From positions 87,858 through 151,857 of the forward strand of contig JACRBM010000024.1 in the NCBI GenBank assembly GCA_016219275.1: a DNA stretch of 64,000 nucleotides, read 5' to 3'. Both the position numbers and the translations under genes were made by a program. Positions 33,563 through 40,843 of this stretch are shown in pieces. The notes beneath the pieces are model-generated. The model made no database searches, was not told the DNA's origin, and worked only from the letters and a program-made list of their open reading frames with translations. The stretch comes from Chloroflexota bacterium. Lineage in GTDB: Bacteria; Chloroflexota; Anaerolineae; UBA4142. Within the stretch, counting starts at the first letter, position 1; every line of letters begins with the position of its first letter.

Positions 33563-35133
33563 GCGAGATGGCCCAAGCTACGCTCAAAACTTGGGCAGCT
33601 CAGATGACAATAACTGCTAATGCCTCAAACTCCGACCGTGAAGGTTGGGATTTCTTGTTACAGTTTCCGCCGACACTACCAGTGGCGGGAGTACCTCTCG
33701 ACCTGCGCGCCACTAGAATTGAATGCTTTGTTCAGGTCAAAGGCATAGAGACAACGAGGCAAAGAAAATCCATTACTCTCAGCAATTGGGAGAAGCTAGT
33801 AGGCTCGCCTCTTCCCGCTTTCTTCCTCATTATTGAATTCGGAAAAGAGAATGATCCTCAACACGCCTATCTTGTCCATGTTAATGAAGAATGGATAGCC
33901 AAAGTATTAAAGCGGCTCCGCGAACTACCCGATACGGAAAAAGAATCACTGAATCAACATACGCTTGATCTAACTTGGTCCATGGCGGACAGGATAGATA
34001 CACTCAATGGCAAAGGACTCAGTACTGCTATCCGTCGACATATCGGGAACGATTTTGATAAATATGTCCAGAAAAAGAAAAATCTGCGCGAAAAAGTTGG
34101 GCATAATGCCGATGCTATTTTCAAGTTTACCTCGACCGGGTTCAAAAGCGTTTATGACATGCATGAACAATGGATGGATTTTGCTATTGGACTTCGCGAT
34201 TCACTACCTGTGTCCACGTTTACAATCGAAAAGCAAGTTAGATTTGGTATACCTGCAGAACATATCGAACACCAAGACGGTATGGTTTCAATCACTCCCC
34301 TTGGAAAATCCGTCACTTTGCTGATAAGCAACACCGAGAAATCCAAGGAGTCAAGGTTTCATGCGATGCTTTATACCCCCACTTCTTTTGATCCTAGCGG
34401 GATTATCCCCAAAGAACAGTTGAAAGTCCGGGTAGTATCTGAAATAGGCAATTTCGTTTTCCGCCCTTTTGCCAATCCAATCACGTTTTCGACCACGTGG
34501 GATATTGAAGATGTTACCAAACCTCGAAAACTAGGCGAGCTAGCCAACCTATGGCGCGCAAGAGAAATATTCATGAACGCCCAATCAGAAGGGGTCATTC
34601 TGGAGATTCACGACGATGAGAATTCACCATGTCGACTAGAATCCAGAGGACACAAATTACTGGGCAACGAGGATCTCGCATCAATGGCAACGGCTGTAGA
34701 CCGTGCTTGGTTTTTGGCTAGATTGTTTGATATATCCGCCGATACGGAAATGCCCTTGGCGCAAATACTGGGACAGGATTCCAACTTCAAGACTGTACGC
34801 GATTTGGGTGATCCCAATATTCGAATAGCATCAATTATGACGCGCGTCATCGATGGCGATTTCAACACAGAAAAAGAACACGCACTGATCTTCTCACGAG
34901 TATTGCACTTCGGGAAAGTCATACTAGCCGTCTTTATCGGCTTCGCAGGATATCCAACCATTGCCAATGGTGAATCTGGGGAAAAGATTCTTGAGATAAG
35001 AAAACCGAACCGAATTCTTCTCGACCACAAGAAACTCGAGAAAATAGACCAGTCGGAGTACAAGCAACTAATACAGAGTGAATCAGAAAGAATGAAAAGT
35101 ATGGGATACGAGGTATCTGATATTGCCGAGTAG
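33547..35133 (+). CDS. DUF4365-like putative nuclease, candidate defence effector
   Basis: 528 residues. The N-terminal 110 residues fit a DUF4365/PD-(D/E)XK nuclease: Glu7 in a helix (LGEMAQ), Asp35 (EGWDFLL), then ECFVQVKG with Gln63-x-Lys65, and LVGSPLPAFFLIIEF. The remaining 400 residues are unassigned and may sense or bind a target. The gene is clearly more AT-rich than its neighbours (codons ending in A/T, AGA arginines), a sign of transfer. ATG at 33547 follows GAGGA. It begins inside the stop of a HerA-like tail and ends before an Mre11-head fragment, so it was probably carried with a herA homologue. Confidence 0.75.
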   Translation: MERDLGEMAQATLKTWAAQMTITANASNSDREGWDFLLQFPPTLPVAGVPLDLRATRIECFVQVKGIETTRQRKSITLSNWEKLVGSPLPAFFLIIEFGKENDPQHAYLVHVNEEWIAKVLKRLRELPDTEKESLNQHTLDLTWSMADRIDTLNGKGLSTAIRRHIGNDFDKYVQKKKNLREKVGHNADAIFKFTSTGFKSVYDMHEQWMDFAIGLRDSLPVSTFTIEKQVRFGIPAEHIEHQDGMVSITPLGKSVTLLISNTEKSKESRFHAMLYTPTSFDPSGIIPKEQLKVRVVSEIGNFVFRPFANPITFSTTWDIEDVTKPRKLGELANLWRAREIFMNAQSEGVILEIHDDENSPCRLESRGHKLLGNEDLASMATAVDRAWFLARLFDISADTEMPLAQILGQDSNFKTVRDLGDPNIRIASIMTRVIDGDFNTEKEHALIFSRVLHFGKVILAVFIGFAGYPTIANGESGEKILEIRKPNRILLDHKKLEKIDQSEYKQLIQSESERMKSMGYEVSDIAE

Positions 35134-35151
35134 GTCAAGAACCACCCAAAT

Positions 35152-35271
35152 CCAAAATCACAAATCGAAAATCGAAAATCCACCATGATCAAACTCGTTT
35201 GCACAGCCGATAACCACCTCGGTCGCTTTTACGGCAAAATGAACGCGAAACAACTCGCGGAACGGCGCGCA
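35152..35271 (+). pseudogene. 5' fragment of the Mre11-like gene (repeat B copy 1)
   Basis: The heptanucleotide leader (AAAATCG units) plus the ATG at 35185 and 29 codons (IKLVCTADNHLGRFYGK to ERRA) match 36145-36263 almost exactly. The frame then enters unrelated sequence containing CAGTGAATCCATCAC, which also occurs in the HerA-tail remnant at 33497. Confidence 0.85.
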
Positions 35272-35331
35272 CACAGTGAATCCATCACGAGGTCCTTGGA
35301 GAATTCGGTAGAGGAAATTTCAGCAAGCGAG

Positions 35332-35780
35332 CTAGATCTCGCCCGCATCCAGTTTAGTGAGGAATTGTTGCACACTCAACACGGTAACGCCGTGCGCGTC
35401 AAGATGCTTGATGAGATCGAGGTCGCGTTTAATGTCGTCGTCGCGTGAGACGGCGTACTGCGCTTGCCCCAGAATCGCCGTTTCGAGAACGAGATCATCG
35501 TCCGGATTGCGACACTCGCGCACCGAGCCGGTCGGCACGACAATTTGACTGCGGCGGATCAACAGTTGCAAGAGTTCTTCGACATCGCTGGATTGAATGG
35601 AGTACTTGCGCGTGATACGTGGGCGAGTCAAAACATCGGAGAATCATCAAGCAGGGGTAACGAGACGACAACTTGAAACCGATTGTCCAGCCACGCGCGA
35701 TGCAAGCGCGCCGGGAAACCCGCGGGGTTGATAAACGCCGAAACCCAAACATTGGTATCAACGAGAACGACGGTTGGCAC
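35332..35780 (-). pseudogene. Frameshifted PIN toxin in direct repeat A, right copy
   Basis: Starts as VVLVDTNVWVSAF like the intact toxin at 31179, but a small deletion at 35640-35645 shifts the frame after SLPLLD; the rest (TRPRITRKYSIQ to KLDAGEI) continues in another frame. Confidence 0.88.
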
Positions 35781-36094
35781 GGCGCTTTGCCTTTACTTCG
35801 GAGGATGCGGCGGTAATGTCAGATTCAATTTCCTTCGGATCAAAGCGTGCCATCCGCGCGTGAACACGTGCGAGCAAATTATCGAACTGCTCGCGCTAGG
35901 CTTGCTCATCCGCGCTCAAGCGTTCCGCCAACAAGCGTTCTGCCAGCGCGTTGGGCGACAAGCGGTTGCGTTTGGCTTCGCGATCAAGTTGCTTGAAGAC
36001 GGATTCTGAAATCGTGAGTGTTCGTAACATAATTTCTTCACCTGTATTTCCCTACGAGATATTACAACGGTTGGACGATTTCGGCAAGTGGGAA
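35336..36094. repeat. Direct repeat A, right copy (759 bp)
   Basis: Same extent as 31183-31943. Both genes it carries are inactivated, so this is the decaying copy. Confidence 0.85.
35758..36030 (-). pseudogene. Antitoxin copy with premature stop
   Basis: MLRTLTISESVFKQLDREAK as in the intact antitoxin, but the codon for Trp in EQAWREQF is TAG (near 35896-35898). Confidence 0.85.
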
Positions 36095-36177
36095 TTTGTC
36101 GCTTATCGGTTGCTTTAGATCGTCCCGTGCTACCACACCAAAATCCAAAATCAGAAGTCGAAAATCGAAAATCCACC

Positions 36178-37341
36178 ATGATCAAACTCGTCTGCACCGC
36201 CGATAACCACCTCGGTCGCTTTTACGGCAAGATGAACGCGAAACAACTCGCGGAACGTCGCGCGCGTTTGCGCCGCGCGTTCGCCCACGCAGTTGACCAC
36301 GCGATTGAAAAACGCGCACATCTCTTTATGCAGTGCGGCGACCTCTTTGACCGCGAAGCGCCGCCACCCGCCGAACTCACCTTCGTCGCGCAACAATTTC
36401 AGAAATTGCGCGACGCGGGCATCCGCATCTACGCGATCAGCGGCAATCACGACATGCCGACATCGAGCGATGGCGCGACGCCGGTGCGAATCTACGACGC
36501 GCTCCGCGCCGCGCACGTGTTCAACAAACGCACCGAGATCGAATTCGATTTCGTCAAAGTCGAAGGTGCGACGGTCGCGCTTGGCGGCATCGCGCCCGAC
36601 CCGCGTCTCGATGCGCGCGCGGACCCGCTCGACGACGTGACGTGGACGCCGCCACAAGCCGATGTAACGCTGTTGCTGCTGCACTGCGGCTATGAAGCGT
36701 GCGTGCCGAAAGAATTCGCGGAAGCGATCCTGCCCAAATCACGCGTCGCCGAGATGCAAGCGATTGATTATTTCTTTCTCGGCGACATTCATCGTACGCA
36801 CAAATCCACGCTCGACAAGGCGACGATCATCGTGCCCGGCGCAACCGAGCGCATGACATTCGGCGAAATCGGTGAACGACCTGGGTTTTACTATGTCGAA
36901 CTCGATGGCAAAACGCCGATCAAATTGTTGCATGAAGAAATCGAAGCGCAACCGATGCGCCGCGAAATCATTCGCACGACCGACCTGCCGAGCGACACAC
37001 CAACCGAGTACATCGCCGAGCGATTGCAGGAATGGGCAGACACGGAACAATTGATGCAACTGCGTCTCGAAGGTCCGGTCGCGCGTGACATGTACCATCG
37101 CTTGAAATTCTTCGACATCTGGCGGCTCGGCAACGAACTCAATTTTTTCTTCGACCTGGATCGTGCGGCGGTCACGTTGCAAGGTGAAAACGACAGCAAT
37201 GGTGGCGGCGAAATTGTCAGCATTCGCCACGAGCTCGAACGCGTTGCAGATGAACTTGCCGCCCCGCGCGAGGGCGACGACCGCGCGTTGTACGAGGAGG
37301 CGCGCGCGATGGTGATGGAACGAATGGGACGCGCGGAGTAG
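36178..37341 (+). CDS. Mre11/SbcD-like metallophosphoesterase nuclease
   Basis: 387 residues. Phosphoesterase motifs: TADNHLGR (Asp9, His11), QCGDLFDRE, SGNHDMP and LGDIHRTH. The C-terminal 130 residues resemble the capping region of SbcD/Mre11. Mre11 works as a 3'-5' exonuclease and endonuclease with Rad50/SbcC, but no SbcC/Rad50 gene follows; the nearest DNA-processing ATPase is HerA at 26402. There is no Shine-Dalgarno sequence: the heptanucleotide array runs up to CCACC before the ATG. Confidence 0.85.
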   Translation: MIKLVCTADNHLGRFYGKMNAKQLAERRARLRRAFAHAVDHAIEKRAHLFMQCGDLFDREAPPPAELTFVAQQFQKLRDAGIRIYAISGNHDMPTSSDGATPVRIYDALRAAHVFNKRTEIEFDFVKVEGATVALGGIAPDPRLDARADPLDDVTWTPPQADVTLLLLHCGYEACVPKEFAEAILPKSRVAEMQAIDYFFLGDIHRTHKSTLDKATIIVPGATERMTFGEIGERPGFYYVELDGKTPIKLLHEEIEAQPMRREIIRTTDLPSDTPTEYIAERLQEWADTEQLMQLRLEGPVARDMYHRLKFFDIWRLGNELNFFFDLDRAAVTLQGENDSNGGGEIVSIRHELERVADELAAPREGDDRALYEEARAMVMERMGRAE

Positions 37342-37346
37342 GCACT

Positions 37347-37655
37347 ATGTCCAAAATCGCACTCGGTGTTCTTTGCGGCATCGTGTTCGGCATCGTTTCG
37401 GTCGCGACGATGATCCCGCTCGAAATGAAAGATAAACGCGTCGCGATGACCGGCGCGTTCGTCAATCGTTTTGGCATCGGCTTTGTTATTGGCGCGGCGA
37501 ACCTGCCACTGCCAACCTGGATCAACGGATTGCTTTTTGGGCTACTGCTCAGTCTGCCCGACGCGATCATTACCAAAGCGTGGATTCCAATTTTGACGAT
37601 CGGCGCGATTGGCGGAATCGTCATCGGCATTGTGATCAGCGCGTGGGGAATGTGA
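37347..37655 (+). CDS. Small membrane protein
   Basis: 102 residues with three to four hydrophobic segments (about 4-24, 37-53, 60-77, 80-101). No family recognised. It starts five bases after the Mre11-like stop, so probably the same transcript. Confidence 0.65.
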   Translation: MSKIALGVLCGIVFGIVSVATMIPLEMKDKRVAMTGAFVNRFGIGFVIGAANLPLPTWINGLLFGLLLSLPDAIITKAWIPILTIGAIGGIVIGIVISAWGM

Positions 37656-37866
37656 GAAATGCTTATGGAGAGCATGCTCACTGCTATTACAAGTTTTTAA
37701 GACTCCCAATTCTGCATCTAGCGATTTGGGTCACATCCACCCCAACCGATTGGATTCGTTCGGAAGCATTCCGGCATCCAAGACACCTTGCAGAATTAGC
37801 GCGCCCAGTCACTGATGGCGATGGCTATTCGATTAGCATCGCGCGAAAATGTATCGCAATGTGCTA

Positions 37867-37894
37867 TTGCATTGTCTCCAAACCATGCTATAAT
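37867..37894 (+). promoter_or_regulatory. Promoter of the candidate RNA / stress-protein unit
   Basis: TTGCAT (37867-37872), 16-base spacer, and TGCTATAAT giving an extended -10 (TATAAT 37889-37894). It lies in a 409-base stretch without coding sequence. Confidence 0.65.
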
Positions 37895-37896
37895 CA

Positions 37897-38026
37897 CGTT
37901 CAGCAAAGTGCTCATAAGACAACGTTGCCCGGGTTGCAATTCTGAAAAAGAGTTCCTCGGCGCTGAACGATCATAATTGTCTCGTCACCCGCTCTGGTAA
38001 GCGCCAGGGCGGGTTTCTGTTTTTTT
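37897..38026 (+). ncRNA. Candidate structured RNA with closing helix and terminator
   Basis: A perfect 8-bp helix CGTTCAGC (37897-37904) with GCTGAACG (37962-37969) encloses 57 bases, and an intrinsic terminator (CCCGCTCTGG with CCAGGGCGGG, 37988-38013, then TTTCTGTTTTTTT) follows 18 bases later. With the promoter directly upstream this is either a small RNA of about 125 bases or an attenuator/riboswitch-like leader for the stress-protein gene 39 bases on. It does not match a riboswitch class I know. Confidence 0.5.
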
Positions 38027-38064
38027 CCCAGACGACCCAGGTTTACGGTGCGATGGGAGGCGAG

Positions 38065-38556
38065 ATGTACAGAAAGATTCTTGTGCCGCTCGATGGATCC
38101 TCACTTGCCGAAGGCGTATTACCGCACGTTCGAATGCTTGCCGAAAATTTTGATGCAGAAATTGTATTGCTTCAGATCGTCGTTGATCCAATCTACGATT
38201 TACTCCTGAGCGGACCGAAGCTTGCCGCCGCGACCCACGATAGCGGATCAACCCAGCATCCCAGGTCTCAAAGTTATTTAGATTGCGTCGCCAAACCGCT
38301 TAGAGAAGCGGGACTCGAAGTGACGACGATGGTCTGTGAGGGGTTGGTCGCCGAAACGATTTTGGCTTGCGGCGAACGATTTCAAGTGGATTTGATCGTG
38401 ATGGCAACCCATGGCGTCAACACGCCGAGCGGCTGGCAACTGGGCAATGTCACCTATCGAATCGTCCATGATGCTAAAGCGCCCGTCCTCCTGATTCGCG
38501 CACAACAACCGTCTTTCCCAGGAGCAGAACTCGCGATGGCAACTCAGTCGAACTAG
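38065..38556 (+). CDS. Universal stress protein (UspA family)
   Basis: 163 residues. MYRKILVPLDGSSLAEGVLPH at the N-terminus and VDLIVMATHGVNTP...APVLLIR at the C-terminus mark the UspA fold. The ATP-binding loop G-x2-G-x9-G-S/T is only partly conserved (GVNTPSGWQLGNVT), so nucleotide binding is uncertain. ATG with GGGAGG. Possibly controlled by the leader RNA upstream. Confidence 0.85.
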   Translation: MYRKILVPLDGSSLAEGVLPHVRMLAENFDAEIVLLQIVVDPIYDLLLSGPKLAAATHDSGSTQHPRSQSYLDCVAKPLREAGLEVTTMVCEGLVAETILACGERFQVDLIVMATHGVNTPSGWQLGNVTYRIVHDAKAPVLLIRAQQPSFPGAELAMATQSN

Positions 38557-38586
38557 AGCGAATTCCCAACGCGTTTCTTGGCGTGA

Positions 38587-39138
38587 ATGAGTGGAAAGGC
38601 AGGAGCCGTGGTTGAACATGAGTCTTTTGACAACTGGATAATTAGCGAAGAGATGGTCCTGGCAGGTTTGAGCGAGAATGCCAAAACACTTTTTGCCGAA
38701 CTAACTCAGTTTGAATGGAGTTGCTTGATTCTCCATTTCTTGCATTCACACTCGACGACATCGCTGACGGCAGACGACGTTGCCTATCATCTAGCCAAAC
38801 CCATCGAAGCGATCGAGCGAGACCTCACCACCCTCGCGCAACTTCGCCTGGTGCAGACGACGCGAGTTGCCGGGGTCACTTTTTACTGTTTGACGCATGA
38901 ACCGTCCAGGCGGAAACTCGTGCACGAATTGTGCGCGTGGCAAGATTCCTGGGAGACGCGCGTTCGCGCGATTGTGCTAATGATCTGGGGCAACGGCGCT
39001 TCCGCGACGTACATCGCGCCAGCCAGAATGCGCGAGTTCCATTCGGCGTTTCATGCCGCCAAAGGATTGACGCCTGCACACGCGCCCATCTTGCCACCCA
39101 CGTTAGAAAGAGAAGTAAAATGGACGAAACCGTTTTGA
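38587..39138 (+). CDS. Winged-helix-like regulator, family not assigned
   Basis: 183 residues. The middle (TADDVAYHLAKPIEAIERDLTTLAQLRLVQTTRVAGVTFYCL, about 57-98) is a predicted winged helix. The C-terminal third has no known domain. Its end overlaps the HypA-like gene by 19 bases, so the two are made together. Confidence 0.65.
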   Translation: MSGKAGAVVEHESFDNWIISEEMVLAGLSENAKTLFAELTQFEWSCLILHFLHSHSTTSLTADDVAYHLAKPIEAIERDLTTLAQLRLVQTTRVAGVTFYCLTHEPSRRKLVHELCAWQDSWETRVRAIVLMIWGNGASATYIAPARMREFHSAFHAAKGLTPAHAPILPPTLEREVKWTKPF

Positions 39139-39407
39139 TGCAGGGCATCGTGCAACAAATGTTGGACGCCGCCCAAAACGCCAAATCAAAGCACATTCGA
39201 GTCGTCAATCTTGCGGTGTGCGATAAACAAGTTGATCCAAACGAACTCACCCGCGCATTCGAGACACTCACCTTTACGACGATTGCCCAGGGCGCGCGTC
39301 TGCATCTCCGCCGCGATGATCCAATCGCGATAGATCCAATGCTCGAGCACCTTGCCGTGGACAAGCAAACTTACACTGTTCGCTTGGACAGTCTCGAACT
39401 GGATTGA
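39120..39407 (+). CDS. HypA-like protein lacking the metal sites
   Basis: 95 residues similar to the N-terminal domain of the hydrogenase nickel chaperone HypA (ELTRAFETLTFTTIAQGARLHL corresponds to the EALRFAFE...T...GA block). Two features of real HypA are missing: the nickel-binding His2 is Asp2, and the zinc-ribbon cysteines are absent. It is therefore unlikely to insert nickel. No hydrogenase genes are near. ATG at 39120. Confidence 0.6.
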   Translation: MDETVLMQGIVQQMLDAAQNAKSKHIRVVNLAVCDKQVDPNELTRAFETLTFTTIAQGARLHLRRDDPIAIDPMLEHLAVDKQTYTVRLDSLELD

Positions 39408-39433
39408 CCAAGCAAGCCGCTTCCACGCGTAAC

Positions 39434-39471
39434 ACAAAACCGCGAACGCCGAGTTTCGCGGTTTTGTTTTT
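39434..39471 (+). terminator. Intrinsic terminator
   Basis: A perfect 13-bp stem ACAAAACCGCGAA/TTCGCGGTTTTGT followed by TTTT. Ends the stress-protein/HypA-like transcript. Confidence 0.88.
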
Positions 39472-39491
39472 CTCCCTACTCGTGCTATACT
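39464..39491 (+). promoter_or_regulatory. Promoter of ychF, probably leaderless
   Basis: TTGTTT, 16-base spacer, TGCTATACT (extended -10, ending at 39491). Only six bases separate the -10 from the ATG at 39498, so the message would begin at or next to the start codon. Confidence 0.6.
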
Positions 39492-39497
39492 CGCGAC

Positions 39498-40601
39498 ATG
39501 CAAATCGGAATCATCGGCTTGCCCAATGCAGGCAAAACAACCATCTTTAACGCGCTCACGCGCGGACAAATCGAAACCGCGGCGTTCTCGTCCGGCAAAT
39601 TGGAAGTCCACACCGCGATGGTGGACGTGCCCGACCCGCGCGTGGGTGTGCTTTCGAAAATGTTCAACCCGCGCAAAACGATTTACGCGCAAGTGCAGTA
39701 CAACGACATCGGCGGTCTCTCGCGCGGCATCGGCGAAAAGGGCGGGATAGACGGCGTGCTCCTCAATCACATCGTCCAGAACGACGCACTCCTCCACGTC
39801 GTCCGCGCGTTTGAAGACGAAAATGTGCCGCACATCGAAGAGACGATTGACCCGGCGCGCGATCTCGACATCCTCGACACCGAACTGATTCTTTCCGACC
39901 TCGCGATGGTCGAGCGGCGGCTCGAACGCATCCACGCGCAGTTGACCAAGCGCGGCGGCACGCCCGCCGAACGCGATGCGATGCTCAAAGAGCAAGCGGT
40001 CCTCGCGCGCTTTCAGCCGCAACTCGAAGCCGGCAAACCACTCCGCGATTTAGAGTTGAGCGACGACGACCTGCGCGTCACGCGCAATCTCGCGCTCGTC
40101 ACGCTCAAGCCGATGCTCGTCGTGTTCAACACCGGCGACCGTGCGGTGAGCGATCCGACGACGATTGCGAAATACGCGCACAAAAAGACGATGCTCGCAA
40201 CCTTGCAAGGTAAACTCGAAATGGAACTCGCGCAAATGTCGCCCGACGATGCCGCCGAGTTTCTCAAAGAGTACGGCATCGCCGAACCTGGGTTGTCGCG
40301 CGTGATTCGCTTGTCGTACCAATTGCTCGGCTTGCACGCGTTCTTCACCGTCGGCGAGGACGAAGTGCGCGCGTGGACGATTCGCGTCGGCGCGAACGCG
40401 GTGGACGCGGCAGGCACGATTCACACCGATCTCGCGCGCGGCTTTATTCGCGCGGAAGTGATTTCGTACGCGGACATGCTCACCTCCGGCGACATGGTCG
40501 AAGCGCGCAAGCATGGACGCTTGCGGCTCGAAGGCAAAGAGTACGTCGTCAAGGACGGCGACATTCTCTCGATTCGATTCAACGTGTCGAAAAACGAATA
40601 A
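39498..40601 (+). CDS. ychF: Obg-like ATPase/GTPase YchF
   Basis: 367 residues. P-loop GLPNAGKTT (8-16), switch region FSS...VDVPDPRV, VQYNDIGGLSRG, then a helical insertion and a C-terminal TGS domain (DMLTSGDMVEARKHGRLRLEGK). YchF binds ribosomes, prefers ATP and affects stress resistance. The base-specificity segment is LVVFNTGDR in place of the usual NVDE, so nucleotide preference is uncertain. No Shine-Dalgarno; see promoter. Confidence 0.92.
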   Translation: MQIGIIGLPNAGKTTIFNALTRGQIETAAFSSGKLEVHTAMVDVPDPRVGVLSKMFNPRKTIYAQVQYNDIGGLSRGIGEKGGIDGVLLNHIVQNDALLHVVRAFEDENVPHIEETIDPARDLDILDTELILSDLAMVERRLERIHAQLTKRGGTPAERDAMLKEQAVLARFQPQLEAGKPLRDLELSDDDLRVTRNLALVTLKPMLVVFNTGDRAVSDPTTIAKYAHKKTMLATLQGKLEMELAQMSPDDAAEFLKEYGIAEPGLSRVIRLSYQLLGLHAFFTVGEDEVRAWTIRVGANAVDAAGTIHTDLARGFIRAEVISYADMLTSGDMVEARKHGRLRLEGKEYVVKDGDILSIRFNVSKNE

Positions 40602-40704
40602 ACGAATGAACGCAATGTCATTCGTTTACGCGTTCTCCATGTGTTGCCTAATTTGACAGGATGCGCTAAATCGGACATATTGAACTTGGGAAGCAAGAGT
40701 GAAG

Positions 40705-40758
40705 AACGCTCACGCACGCGGACAACAAACCTGTCCGCGCGCGTGAGCGTTTTTTTGC
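40705..40758 (+). terminator. Strong intrinsic terminator after ychF
   Basis: A 20-bp stem with one mismatch (AACGCTCACGCACGCGGACA with TGTCCGCG...GAGCGTT) followed by seven T. A short CGACGGT/CGTCGGT heptamer run occupies about 40795-40832, just before the mmdA ribosome site. Confidence 0.88.
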
Positions 40759-40843
40759 GAATACGTTTTGGCTTTGGAATCTTTAACCCATCGCGACGGT
40801 CGTCGGTCTGCCGTCGGCAGTCGCATATTTAAGGAGTGGTCTG

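Noticed and set aside
31183..36094. Composite transposon
   Set aside because: The flanking repeats encode a PIN/antitoxin pair, not a transposase, and show no terminal inverted repeats.
37897..38026. Glutamine, THF or preQ1 riboswitch
   Set aside because: The closing helix and loop sequences do not match what I know of these consensus structures.
39120..39407. Functional hydrogenase maturation factor HypA
   Set aside because: Nickel-binding His2 and zinc cysteines are missing and no hydrogenase genes are nearby.
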